Shown here in pieces: positions 1 through 10,117 of a stretch of DNA of 64,000 nucleotides. The notes under the pieces are model-generated. The model saw only the letters and a list, made by a program, of their open reading frames with translations. It was not told the DNA's origin and made no database searches. Position 1 is the stretch's first letter. Each line of letters opens with the position of its first letter. This DNA is from Amblyomma americanum (taxonomy: Eukaryota > Arthropoda > Arachnida > Ixodida > Ixodidae), in assembly GCF_052857255.1 (NCBI RefSeq), contig NC_135498.1:157775124-157839123 (forward strand). The letters run 5' to 3'. The position numbers and the translations under genes were made by a program.

Positions 1-810
1 TCTGCTCTCGAACGATGCCCATCCCATATCACCTTTTACCCCTGATTTGGTGTATTCCCATGTTCTCCCAAAGCTAGCCTCCCTACGCAACTTTGTTTAA
101 TTTCTAACCTTTCTTGAACATCTGGTCTCATGCAGAGGACCGCATTACCGAATGTCAGGCTAGGAACCATCACCCCTTTCCAGATCCATCTTACCACTTC
201 ATATGTATTGTAATTACACAGTGCCCTATTTTTTTATGACAACTGCTTTCCTACTACCTTAATTCATTACACATATTTCATGCTCTGTCAGAAACTCAGC
301 ACCGTTATTTATCCACACCCCAAGATACTTGTACTCATCCACTCCATCTAGCGTGAACTCCTGTATTCTATGCTCGCCGACCTTATCATCAAATATTATG
401 ACTGCAGATTTTTTCTTACTAAACTTGAAACCATATCTATCTCCCTCTGTACCACATATGTCTATCAACTTCTGTAAAACTTCCTTGTTGTCAGCCATTA
501 GCACTATATCATCGGCGTATATTAGTCACGGTAATGACTGTTTAATCAATTCTCCTTGCTTTGGGAAGGTTGAAACCTAGTCCGCTCCTCTCTAGCTTGG
601 TCTCCAGCCCTTGCAGGTACCTCATGAACAACAAAGGAGACAGAGGACATCATTGCCTAAGCCCCCGCTGTATCTCTACAGGCCCTGATACATTATTTTC
701 CCATTTTATAAGCACTCTTGTACCTTTATATATATCTTATTAAAGAATAATTGCTCCATTTTCACATCCAATGTGCCCAGCAAGTCCCACAGATACTCTT
801 GATTAACGTT
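1..810 (-). pseudogene. LINE A ORF2, RT palm and C-terminal part
   Basis: Reading leftwards, an 'NVNQEYLWDLLG' segment (about 805-770) resumes the frame broken by the nested LINE. Then come a Q.CPLSPLLF motif (about 655-625) and the catalytic Y-A-D-D box, whose codons are at 519-508. 'KFSKKKSAVIIF' and 'YKYLGVWIN' follow at about 425-300. The part left of 258 reads through to 'KGDMGWASFESR' near position 1, the conserved C-terminal region also seen in the LINE at 50331-51356. The YADD box is intact, but in-frame stops and at least one frameshift break the protein. The element continues beyond the left edge. Confidence 0.85.
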
Positions 811-1602
811 CAAAGTCAAAGTCAAAGTCAAATTTATTTTTCTCCGAGAGGAAGAAAGGGGGCAACGGAAAAAAGCTGCACATGCGCAGCTTGACGAAGC
901 CCGGCCCCCTTGGGTACAGTTCAGCAGCAATTCAAGAAAAATAAACAAAGGACGCTCAATGACAAGCATTGTACAAGATATATACATATGGACGACAATG
1001 TCAGGGTTTTATACGTGAGATGCAAAAAGTAAGCGGCTGACATAATACAATGCACGTGGTACAGGGCGTAGTTGCAGCAATATGTAAGCAAAAATGTCGT
1101 TAGCTGCACGATATAAAGAAAAAAGGAAGGGATATAAAATCATACAGGTGGGCAATAGTGCAGCGGAGGATAAGAAATGAAGCCAGAGACAATGGTGAGG
1201 GTATTAACAGAAAGCGGATGCATTACGATCTAATTTTTTGAAAAGTGAGCGTGCAGATTCTGTATTTGTATCAACACCAACGCGACTGAGTGCGTTCAAG
1301 AGGACGGCGATGTGGTACGATAAAGATTGATTGCCATATGTTGTGCGGCAGAAACGTTCGACCCATGAATTATTGTGTCTGGTGTTATGACTATGAGTGC
1401 GCGTGTCAAGGTTGAATAGCTGAAGAAAATACTGATTATTGGTGCGAACAGCAGTCTTGTACTGGCAAAGAAGGCGGAACGAATACATGGTTTCAATTGG
1501 AAGTATGCGATAGGATGCGAAGTATGCGGACGTATGATCACGGTATGAAATATTCGCAATTGCTCGAATTGCGCGTTTTTGACATATTTTTAGTTTATGA
1601 AT
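811..1602 (-). mobile_element. LINE B, 5'-truncated LINE 3' end nested in LINE A
   Basis: The LINE A frame '...AFLDIEGAYD' (ending about 1603) runs directly into 'CQKRAIRAIANISYRDHTSA', a typical LINE ORF2 C-terminus. LINE A resumes with 'NVNQEYLW' just left of 811. The inserted piece ends on its 3' side (811-835) in a short tandem repeat, which is (TTTGAC)n in the element's own orientation, as in LINEs that end in simple repeats rather than poly(A). Its C-terminal coding part (about 1602-1204) is open for about 130 codons, including 'ILPIETMYSFRLLCQYK'. I saw no clean target-site duplication. It is a 5'-truncated copy that moved after LINE A. Confidence 0.75.
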
Positions 1603-2366
1603 GTCGTAGGCTCCTTCAATATCCAGAAATGCTAGCCACACGGGCGCTGTGTTCCTTTTCAGCAATCTCTATACACTGCGTCAATGAAAACAGACCGTCC
1701 TCCAAACTCCTTTATTTCTGGAACCCATTTTGTAGCTCCCCTTGCACCCCCTCGTTCTCCACCCAAGCCTGCAATCTGTCCTTTATAATCTGCATCACCA
1801 CCCTGTAAACCACAAATGTCACTGTTATGGGACGGTAGTTACTTACGGCAGCTTTGTCCCCCTTTCCCTTATATTTCATGTTCAATCTACTTAATCGCCA
1901 TTCATCAGGGACTTTCCCACCTACTATCATTTTATTCACTGCCTGTATTAATGTTTGCTTGGATTTTGGTTCTAGCTTCTTTATTCACATAATCGGAATA
2001 CAATCTGGTCATGTTGATGTGCCACTAGGAACCTTATTCTCTGCCCTTTCCCACTCTCTTTGCTCAAGTGAAGCTATTGCAGTAACCGGTCTATTCTCCT
2101 TCGATAAATTATGTGCCACGTTTCATTCTTTCAATTTTTCTGTCATCCTTATTCCTATGTGTTTTATCGCTTCACCCACTTTCAGTCTAATACCCTGATC
2201 TGTAACAGTAAACCATTGTTCTAGCCTAGTCTCATTACTTATTGCATTTAGATGCTTCCGGAATCTTTGAGCTGCTTTTCTATCCTTTTTATTTACATTT
2301 GACATCAATTGGGCACCTGTAAGGCAGCGCTTCATCAATGCGCACATCTTTTTTATTCCTTTAGCT
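1603..2366 (-). pseudogene. LINE A ORF2, N-terminal RT region
   Basis: The frame 2347-2123 reads 'NKKDRKAAQRFRKHLNAIS...', a linker between endonuclease and RT. The frame 1939-1712 reads 'VPDEWRLSRLNMKYKGKGDK' and then 'SNYRPITVTFVVYRVVMQII', the RT finger motifs (P.W....L...YKGKGD....YRPI). It continues to 'APVWLAFLDIEGAYD', where the first catalytic aspartates of the palm lie (motif A, F.D...AYD). LINE B interrupts it exactly after that motif. Different pieces lie in different frames, so it is a pseudogene. Confidence 0.85.
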
Positions 2367-3300
2367 TGTGGTCACTACCGACCTCCGGCCTACGCCCCCC
2401 CCCCCCACCCCCCCTACCCCCGCAAGCTGTGGCAAAGGCGCAGGAAACACTGGCTGCTTGACAGCACCACTGTGACGGCCGAGGACACCTGGCGCCAAGA
2501 AAGCATGCGAGGCGCGAACAACGAGCACGTGGGGCCGCTTGATCTCAGGCACCATTCCCATGGCGGCAAAATGCGAACCACTCCGCATTCCGCGATGGGC
2601 CCCTTTTTTTTCTTCTTTTTTCTTGCATTCTCGCTGGCACCGAAGCGTCGCGGTTTTCCGCCGTCTGACATTCCTGCAGCGAGCCAATGGGTCAGTGGTC
2701 CCGCCAATTAGCTAAAAAAAAACGCTTCATCCTTTGAGAGGCGACGCGCGGGTGCGGCAGGGAAAGGGAAAGCATCAAGCGCTAAGGCCGAGAACTCCCC
2801 TCGGGGAGAGGGTTTTCAAAATGTTTTCTGTAGATGTATCTTTTTTTTATAGCCAAGCCCCGGGCTCGAAGTTGGGTCCAACCTTCAGGGGCTCTGGCTA
2901 CCTCCATTGGTTATCGAAGCTTTGGGCGGGCCTCGATATATGACCGCCCTAATTTCTTTGTGTGCAAAAGCTTTAAAACTGCATGTAAAATCATTGGAGG
3001 GCAGTCTTGTCTAGTTGAGCTAGAGGCTCCGTGCAATAGCACGTAATTCTACAACCCTAGACTCTAACCTTGCGTCGATGAGTAAGGGCTTGTAGAGAGT
3101 GTTTCTCTGTGTGAGAATTGTCTTCGTCAGTTACAGCTTGACCGTCTGTGTGACTCAACTTGTAACGCGGTTTGCCCTTGTACATACTGTGAATATATTC
3201 TCTCTTTGACCTTCATCTGCACATCTCCCTTCATCACCGCCGAACAACAACGCTTGGAAGGGTCGGCACCCTTCCGAAGATCCCAACGGACCATCAAAAA
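2367..3300. mobile_element. unassigned insertion inside LINE A ORF2
   Basis: LINE A coding sequence is readable on both sides: '...KGTRRKPNI..EEVKKAIERRQ...' at 3520-3310 and 'AKGIKKMCALMKR' from 2366 leftwards. The roughly 930 bp between has no LINE similarity. Its edges are TG-like on the left ('TGTGGTCACTACC') and '..GGACCATCA' on the right. Its right part ('cttgtacatactgtgaata', then a T/C-rich stretch) resembles the R-U5 end of an LTR, so a solo LTR is possible. It holds poly-C (2396-2406) and poly-T (2606-2629) runs. No target-site duplication was evident and I cannot name a family. Confidence 0.45.
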
Positions 3301-3399
3301 ATTACTGCACCCTTTGTTCTAATTTTGTCATTAATCAAATAGGATGCTTCCCTTCTACACTTTGTGAAGGTATCCCATTTCCTGTCTCCTTCAACTTAT

Positions 3400-4420
3400 G
3401 GTTCCCCTCTCTTCTTGGAATATCTGTGTTCCCTGGACGCTTCCTGACGTTTCTCTATCGCCTTCTTGACCTCCTCATCCCCACAAATATTGGGTTTGCG
3501 TCTTGTCCCTTTTAGCTTTACACGCACCTTAGCTAGCTCTAGCTCCAGTAATCGAGTCAATTTGTTATAAGTTCATTCTATTTTACTATCCTCAACACTT
3601 ACTTTCTCAATTTGTTTGGCTGCTGCTTGTAATTGCTTTTCTGGGTAAAAATTCCCCTCTGATTCTTCATCTCGCTTCAGTCCTACATTGGTTTCTCTTC
3701 TGAAACTCAACTTGATACGCTTGTGGTCACTGCCTAGGCTTCTGGAACCATGTTCATCTATGCTCATTACATCTAATCTATTATACATTTTCTGTGACAA
3801 TTGTGCATAATATATCGTCGAGTGCAGACTCCCTGCCTCCCATGTTATGAGCCCTTCACACTCCTCGGTACTGTAGAATAAAACTTAATCATGCCAGTCA
3901 CACATGTCCTGCAGCATGCTTCCTGTCGTATCTGTGCACACATCCAGGTCTTCTATATGTGCGTTCATGTCGCCTCATATAATCATCTCGCCCTGTCCTC
4001 CTAGCTCATCAATGTCGCTTGCAATACATTCTAACATTTCCTGTTTTCCTCTTTGGCATAAGCTCCTGTCCACAGGTATACACAACCAAGGAGTGTTTGC
4101 TCCCCTGCACTTTTCCTTTTAGCCATAAATGTTCCTTGCATCCCAGTTTAACCATTTGAATATTCTTACTTTTATGAATGAATGCCCCAATTCCACCCCC
4201 GTTTCTGCTGCTCTCGGTTCTATTGCAATATTCCAATGCGTAGACTGGGTTACAGGGTGGTTGCTCCAAGTCTCTAAGATGCGTTTCCACTAAACCATAT
4301 ACTTTTAATTCCTCCTGCCTTAACTGTTATTCTATTTCCTCCAATTTCAGTCTATTCCTGCCACCTTGCATGTTAATGAAACATATATCTGAATTAACTT
4401 GGCCCTTGCGCTCGTGTTTA
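3400..4420 (-). pseudogene. LINE A ORF2, apurinic-type endonuclease domain
   Basis: The endonuclease nicks target DNA to prime reverse transcription. The frame 4290-4009 contains 'CNRTESSRNGGGIGAFIHKS' and '..LVVYTCGQELMPKR', matching the exonuclease/endonuclease/phosphatase fold of LINE ORF2. The frame 3800-3573 contains 'MSIDEHGSRSLGSDHKRIKL', the terminal S-D-H motif whose histidine is catalytic. Beyond it, 'KLKGTRRKPNI..DEEVKKAIERRQEASREHRYSK' (3520-3400) is the basic linker toward RT. The parts are in different frames and stops occur between them, so the domain is recognisable but not translatable. Confidence 0.8.
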
Positions 4421-4495
4421 TTTCTTCTCCTATGGTTTCATCGTCCCTTTGATCTTGGCTCTTCCTTCTCTACACTGGCTTCCTCAAAGCTCGGG

Positions 4496-5558
4496 TTACC
4501 CCAAAAAAGCTGTTGCCTGGCGACCTATCCTACTACGCACTCTCTTGCCAGTGGCACCACCGTAGTGAATGCCATCCTGTGCAAAAGGGTGAGGCCTGAC
4601 CTCGTGCACTTCCCTGTTAACTTCCAGTACCCCGTATCTTAGTCGTCGACTCATTAACCTAATTACACGGTTAGCCTCAACGATCCTCCTTTCCGTTTCG
4701 CTAGCCTGGCTCTGGACCTCTGGGATTGTGCATTTGTTCACATGCACACTCTCAGAGGCCTCTCTAAGCCTGCGCATCCCCACTTCTAAATGGTTTTTGA
4801 GATTCTGGCTCCCCCTTTCAGCACATCGTTGGGAGCGGCATGAATAACGACAAGGTGTTCGCCATCCATGCTGCCCTGCCACCTCCTGGGCTTTGGTCAT
4901 TGCATCTAGCATGCACTCCCCTGACTGGGCCTCCACCTGCACCCGCCTGTCCGCCTTCACTGTCGTCAGAACGCCTTCATCCACTCTCGCTACGTTCGAG
5001 TCACCGACTACAAGAAACCTCCTCCGCTCTAATCGTTCGCTTCCTGACTTCGACTGTTGCCCTCCGGATCGCACTACCTGTCTTCCGCTGGCGTATGCTA
5101 CTTTCGGGAGTTTTTACCTCTCTCTCTTCCCCACTCAAAGCCTGCTGCGCTACAGCACTGTAGGATCGACGAACGTCGTCCCCCTCCTGACACTGCTCCG
5201 AACCGGGGTGCACTGCCGGCCGCAACCTGAGCGCTTCTACCTGCTCTTCTAGCTGGGCCCGCTTTTCCCGCTCCTCCTTCAGCTAGACCCCAATTCGCTC
5301 CAACAGGTCGGCATTAGCCTCCTCTCTCTTAAGCTACTCGGGGACCTGCGTTTCTAACTTCATCCGTTCCCCTCTTTCCACCCTCAGGTTTCCTTTGAGT
5401 TCCTTAATCCTAGCTGCCCATTCCACTTTCAACGTCCGAACAGCCTCCTCAAAACGCTTACATATCTTGCACGCGAAGCTAGCCCCATCTGCCTCGGCTA
5501 AGGTCCTGAACTTGGTCTCGTCTGAACAGCACCAACGGTCGCACTCCTGGCACTGCAA
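4496..5558 (-). pseudogene. LINE A ORF1: PHD-like finger, coiled coil, SGNH-like esterase domain
   Basis: ORF1 proteins of CR1-type LINEs bind RNA or lipids and assist retrotransposition. The right part (5558-5334) has 'CQECDRWCCSDETKF' and later 'CKICKRFEE', a Cys-rich PHD-like zinc finger. Next is an E/K/R-rich, coiled-coil-like stretch with in-frame stops (about 5335-5230). The left part (5074-4496) has 'RRFLVVGDSNVARV' (the GDS nucleophile block of SGNH hydrolases) and 'HPFAQDGIHYGG' (the D..H block). Both halves of the esterase signature are therefore visible. A frameshift lies near 5074-5001. The start codon is uncertain because the Cys-rich frame stays readable upstream of 5558. Confidence 0.75.
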
Positions 5559-5617
5559 TTACTCCCCGTCCCCGTCCACCTTGACTTTCCAAGCTTGCCG
5601 ACCAATCGTCTGGCCGA

Positions 5618-6012
5618 CTACGCAACGTAAAAGCCCGCCGAAATTCCTACACAAAAACCTTCGGCACTACGCAACGTAAGAGCTCGCCAAAATTTCTACA
5701 GAAAAACCTTCAGCACTACGCAACGTAAGAGACTTTAAAATTTCTACACAAAACCTTCTGGACTACGCAACGTAAAAGCCTGCCAAAATTCTTACACAAA
5801 AAACCTTCGGCATTACGCAACATAAAACCCCGCCAAAATTATTTCTACACAAAAGCCTTCGGCATAACGCGGCGTAAAAACCCGCAAAAATTCCCACAGA
5901 AAAAACCTTCGGCACTACGCAACGTAAAAGCCTGCCAAAATTCCTGCACCAAAAACCTTCAGCACTACGCAACGCAAAAGCCTGCCAAAATTTCTACACA
6001 AAAACTTTCAGC
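5618..6012 (-). repeat. about 8 tandem monomers of about 50 bp at the LINE A 5' end
   Basis: The core 'ctacgcaacgtaa' (or a close variant) recurs at 5618, 5667, 5716, 5763, 5813, 5865, 5915 and 5965. Spacings are 49, 49, 47, 50, 52, 50 and 50 bp. Each unit also carries 'gcc.gccaaaatt.ctacac' and an A run followed by 'ccttcggca'. The array sits immediately upstream of ORF1 in the LINE's orientation and ends at the element-A LTR junction. It resembles the promoter monomers of some LINEs, such as mouse L1, though no sequence relation is implied. Confidence 0.85.
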
Positions 6013-6036
6013 ACACACACTTACGCTAGCCTTTGT

Positions 6037-6903
6037 TGTGCTCGCGCGCCTTTCCTGCTATTGAGTTCGGCGAATTTAGACATGGGGAGGATTCCCTGAA
6101 AATTACCGCGAAGGTGAATGAGCCCTCTGGAAGAAACGTGGCTGCAGGAATGTCGGAAGCAGCGACGATAATAGCGTCCCCACGTGTTCGAACAGGCCAT
6201 CAGGTGCAGCAACGATAATAGCTTCCCAACGTGTTCGAACAGGTCATCAGACGACGAAGTACAAGATCAGTGCTGTCCACTTCAGACACGCTGGGGTTGA
6301 ACAATAGACCGAGCTGCGCGCCTTTGACAGATTCCGAGTTCCAGTCATCAGTAAAATATCTTTCAAACCCTGCTGGGAGACAGCCCGCATTCCTGCGTCA
6401 CGCAGGCGCCTTCCGGTTCCACATGGGCGCAGTCCGGACCCACGTGCGCGCCTACCTGGAGGCCGAATGGACGACAACGTGACCGGGTCCTGTTCCCTTT
6501 CCCTCGACCGAGCTGCGAGAAAACATCAGGACCGCCCTGCCATGGGTGGTACCATCAGTGCCATCGTGTGATTGGACATCTTTCTTTGAACTGGATTCCC
6601 CAGCTAGGGATCTGGGGAATACGAAGAGTATTTAACGAGCTGCTGGTTTGGTACCAGAAGAGAGCTCCCTTCTTGAGAGATGCCCTTTGCTGGGAGAGAC
6701 TCCCGACTGCTAAGAAGCTCTCTAATGAAAAGCACTCTCAGTTGCACTTACTTGTACATTATATACATTAAGTAAATAGTCTTTGTATAAGTTTTACAAG
6801 TTTTCTTCTACCGATCGTCCTCGTCTCTTCACCGGCCCAGTCACGCTACCTGAATCCCAACAACTGCTGGCAGCGGTGGGATGCTGCTACCTGAATCCCA
6901 ATA
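6037..6903 (+). repeat. 5' LTR of Gypsy element A (copy 1)
   Basis: This about 867-bp segment is repeated at 14448-14632 plus 18972-19775. Homology begins at 'TGTGCTCGCGC' in both copies (6037 and 14448) and ends at 'cctgaatccca-ata' here versus 'cctgaatccgaaca' in copy 2. Internal landmarks are a doubled 'cgtgttcgaacagg' (about 6184 and 6230) and a TATA-like 'gagtatttaacgagctgc' (about 6627). The right edge is ambiguous: a PBS-like 'TGGCAGCGGTGGGATG' begins at about 6868, while 'TGGATGGAAGCTGTGGGAC' follows 6903. The coding region starts at about 7151, so this is the upstream LTR of element A. Confidence 0.7.
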
Positions 6904-7150
6904 AGTGGATGGAAGCTGTGGGACGTCCACGTGAAGTTACCGGCTCCAACGGACCTCGGAATCTACGGGATTGACGGACGTCAGCTATACCTTGGCAGGG
7001 TGAGTGCCCAAAGTTTTCCGTTCATTTCGCCAGACCGTACTAGCGCAGGCAGATGCTAGGTGCGGAGTCCTGTTGTGTGGGAAATTGATTTAGGGAAACT
7101 GTTCTGTTCACGTCAAGCTAGGGCTTTTGTTTCAGTGGGCTTGCTAACAC

Positions 7151-8385
7151 ATGGTGGAACTCACGATGGAGAGGTTAAATGTGGAGGAGCTGCTCGAAAT
7201 TTGCCAGGAACTGGGGATTTCGCTACGTTCTGCGAAAAGAATAAAAGAAATTTTCGAGGTTATGCGGCAGGAGGAGGTGACTACTGAGGAGGTCGACGAG
7301 GCTTGGGAAACGGTTGTTGGACGCAATGAAGAGCAGAAAAGACGGGAGTTGTGCGAGCAGAAAGAAAAATAAGAGCTTCGGCTGTCTCAAGAAAGACGGG
7401 TGTTGTTCGAGCAGAAAGAAAAAGAAGAGCTTCGGTTTGCCCAAGGGAGACGGGAGGTCCGTGCAGCAGAAGAAAAAGCGAGAGAACATGCTCGAAAAAT
7501 GAAGGAGCTCAAAATCGCGTCGAACGGAGGGAATATGGCGCGTCTTAGCTATGTAGCTTCGGTAGAGGAGAAAGGGAGGCAGAGATTGCAGGATCACGCC
7601 TAACCATACCGCGTGGGAGGCGATATTGCACTCTATTTGGTAAATTTAGAACATGCATGCGGGAAGGTATACATATCGACCAGAGCGCTTGGTCGGAGAA
7701 GTTAGTTCCTCTCCTTCCGTCGGAGGCGGCCGAGGTGGTGGCTCGTCTCTCTTGGGAAGAGTGTGATGACTACGAGAAGTTAAAGAGCGCATTGCTTAGA
7801 AAGTACCGGCTTTCTGCTGAAGCCTTTAGAAAGCGATTCAGGCAGCAAAGAAAGGTGCAGAGGCGTATACTGACTTCGCGTACCGGCTTTTAGTCAACTT
7901 AAACGAGTGGCTTAAGACCGCTGAGGTGCACGGAAGTCATGACAAGGTACTGGAATGCATCGCACTAAAGCAGTACTACAGCGCGATTCTAGATTTGAGG
8001 ATATGGCTGCAAGATAGGCTAACAGATATAGACCTAGACAAAGCGGCACCGCTCGCAGACGAGTATTACGTTCACCGAAACCTCCAAAGCGAGGCAGGGT
8101 ACGATAACAGGTTAGGAAAGGAAGAACCATATTTGAAGAGAATTCCCGTACCCAAGGGTGCCACCAGCACGCCGGGATCACCGAGCAGAGGACATGGGAT
8201 CAAAGGGAGGAGGTAGCGAAAAAAAGATTGAGTCACCCAGATCAACCGATTCACCGGAACAGCAGGCACCAGCAGCTCGCCCGTTTGAAGTGCGAAAGCC
8301 CATTGTCTGCTATAATTGCAACAAGGAGGGTCACATCTCACTGAAATGCAAACAGGAAAAGATGGCGTTCACGTGCATGCGATAG
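7151..8385 (+). pseudogene. gag: Gypsy A gag: SAP-like N-terminus, coiled coil, SCAN-like capsid, zinc knuckle
   Basis: Gag assembles the particle. The first block (7151-7372) starts 'MVELTMERLNVEELLEICQE' and continues 'LGISLRSAKRIKEIFEVM', a SAP-like helix-extended-helix. An E/K/R-rich coiled coil follows (about 7330-7520), with a stop at 7370. The capsid block (7657-7893) has 'LVPLLPSEAAEVVARL', 'DYEKLKSALLRKYRLSAEAF' and 'RKRFRQQRK'. After a frameshift (about 7890) comes 'KVLECIALKQYYSAI' and 'WLQDRLTDIDLDKAAPLADE'. This is the helical pattern of SCAN domains, which derive from Gmr1-like capsids. The zinc knuckle 'CYNCNKEGHISLKC' (CX2CX4HX4C) lies at about 8309-8350. It is broken by at least one stop and one frameshift. 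Confidence 0.8.
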
Positions 8386-8403
8386 TCAGAGGAAAACTTT
8401 AAA

Positions 8404-9105
8404 TTGCTGGAGCCATACATGCGGGACGTGGTGATAAATGGCAAGAAATTCAGAGCACTGCGGGATTCAGCGGCTACCATGGATGTTGCTCACCCGTCCT
8501 GTGTTTCCTCCATGGACTACACCGGCGATTGCGCCTGGATTAAGCAGGTCGCCGATGAACAAGAGCGCATGCTTTCCTATAGCGAAGGTGACTCTAGAGG
8601 GGACTTTTGGCAGGCTAGACACAGAAGCGGCAGTTAGCGCAAGCTTGCCGACGCACTTGGCCTACGTGTTTTCGAACAAATCCGAGCAGCTTCTGAAAGA
8701 GAAAGGTCTCTCTTTCACCCACCTCGGGCTTGGCTTGCATGGCGCTAACACGTTCTCGAGCACGAGAGCTCGCAAAGAAACTCGACTGCGCTCCGATAAA
8801 TGAGCAGGCACCGAACCATTCTCCCGACCAGCGGGAATTCTTGCAGGAAAACTGATCCATCTAAACCGCATGAGCATGACCATTAAGATGTTCCCGAACC
8901 AGCGGTAGCTTATGAAATCCAAGGAACTGCCGATTCCGTACAGAATGGGACAACAGGAACCAACGCGAAGGGTTCAAAATTAATACCTGCTTCGGCTTGT
9001 TAGGAGGAGTTGACTAAGGTTGATAGGAAATCACTCGTTCCAGAGCTGAAAAGCGACCCATCGTTAAGAGCTCTAAGCAATAATGTGAGAGAGGGAGTCG
9101 CCAGA
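8404..9105 (+). pseudogene. Gypsy A protease-like segment and spacer, degenerate
   Basis: The frame from 8404 reads 'VVINGKKFRALRDSAATMDV', matching the start of a retropepsin. The active-site triplet is D-S-A rather than the usual D-[ST]-G. Downstream, in a shifted frame, 'FSNKSEQLLKEKGLSFTH' and 'STRARKETRLRSDK' read as the gag-pol spacer. Stops occur at 8637 and 8803, and about five more before 9105. The protease identity rests on position and the short motif. The spacer has no known function. Confidence 0.55.
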
Positions 9106-10112
9106 AAGAACATAAGCTTTCATGAAAAATCAGGCCCGTACACGGAAATGCATAGGCGGGCCACCTGGGCATAAAGAAAACAAAAGCTAGATTAGCCCTT
9201 GAGTATTACTGGCCTCACTGCTGGAAAAATGTGGAAAAGCTTGTTAGATCTTGCGACACATGCCAGTAGGTCGGCAAGTCGACGCATAAATGGTAAACGC
9301 CCATGACACTGGTTCCTGTCATTACGGAGCCCTTTCGGCGTCTTGTAATAGATACTGTCGGCCCACTGCCAGCGTCCAACTCTGGTTTTCGCTACATTCT
9401 GACCTCACTGTGCGTGGCAACCAAATTTCCCGAGGCCATTCCCTTGAAGGAGCTAAGTTCCGCATGTGTGGTAGACGCCCTTTTGTCAATATTCTCTCGC
9501 GTGGGGTTCCCTGCAGAGATACAAAGCAATAACGGGAGCGTGTTCACAAGCTGCTTGACAACAACGTTCTTTGAACGGTGTGGGATTAAAATAATCCGCA
9601 TTTTCATTCACCACCCTTAGTCAAATCCAGTCTAGCGCATGCACTAAGTGCTAAAGCGGATATTTAGGTCTCTGTGTTTTGAGCAAAAGGGAGATTGGGA
9701 AGGCTGCATGCCAGCAGCACTCTTTGCAGTGAGATCCGTCCCCCACGAAAGCAGAGGATTTAGCCCCGCTGAACTAGTCTACGGGCGTGACTTGAGGACC
9801 CCGTTGCGCATGCTGAGGGAGCCATGGGAGGGTTACGGAGAGGATCCCTGTGTAGTGGAATACGTCCTAAAGCTACTGGAAAGACTTGCGAAAACGAGAG
9901 ACCTCGCGGAAGTAAATGTCAGAGCAGCGCAGTCACTGTCTAAAGTGTACTACGACAAATCGGCACGCAAACGCACCTTTAAACCTGGCGACCAGGTGAT
10001 GTTGCTGCGTCGGTCAAAAAGGAACAAGCTTGAGGTGCAATGGGAAGGGCCAGCTAAGGTGCTGTCCTAACTTTCGGACAGCAACTATGGGGTAAAATTT
10101 AAGAACACAATC
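9106..10112 (+). pseudogene. Gypsy A integrase, located upstream of RT
   Basis: Integrase joins element cDNA to host DNA. The zinc-binding HHCC domain is visible at about 9105-9275: 'SFHEKSG', 'GHLGIKKTKARL', 'YYWPHCWKNVEKL' and 'RSCDTCQ'. The catalytic core (9303-9620) includes 'RLVIDTVGPLPASN', 'RYILTSLCVATKFPEAI', 'QSNNGSVFTS' (where D-x-G-x-x-F is expected, so the second catalytic Asp is replaced by Asn) and 'IFIHHP'. The C-terminal part (9648-10070) has 'GFSPAELVYGRDLRTPL' and 'RTFKPGDQVMLL...QWEGPAKVLS', a GPY/F-type module. It then runs into 'MHSNLMKRYVQR', which leads into RT. Stops and frameshifts are present. Confidence 0.85.
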
Positions 10113-10117
10113 GGATA

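Larger units (their letters stand above)
1..6012 (-). mobile_element. LINE A, non-LTR retrotransposon, near full length but interrupted
   Basis: Reading right to left there is a tandem monomer array (6012-5618), an ORF1 remnant (about 5558-4496), an endonuclease (4290-3573) and a reverse transcriptase running off the left edge. All parts lie on one strand in the canonical LINE order. Two insertions interrupt it, at 811-1602 and about 2367-3300, so the host element would be roughly 4.3 kb or more without them. Frameshifts and stops in both ORFs make it defective. The ORF1 type (PHD-like finger plus SGNH-like domain) resembles CR1/L2 elements, but I do not assign a clade firmly. Fragments at 45430-45793 and 50331-51356 belong to the same or a close family because they share the C-terminal 'GD(M/I)GW.SF' and Cys/His motifs. 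Confidence 0.85.

Noticed and set aside
5618..6012. CRISPR or satellite DNA
   Set aside because: Units are contiguous without unique spacers, and their position directly 5' of a LINE ORF1 explains them better.
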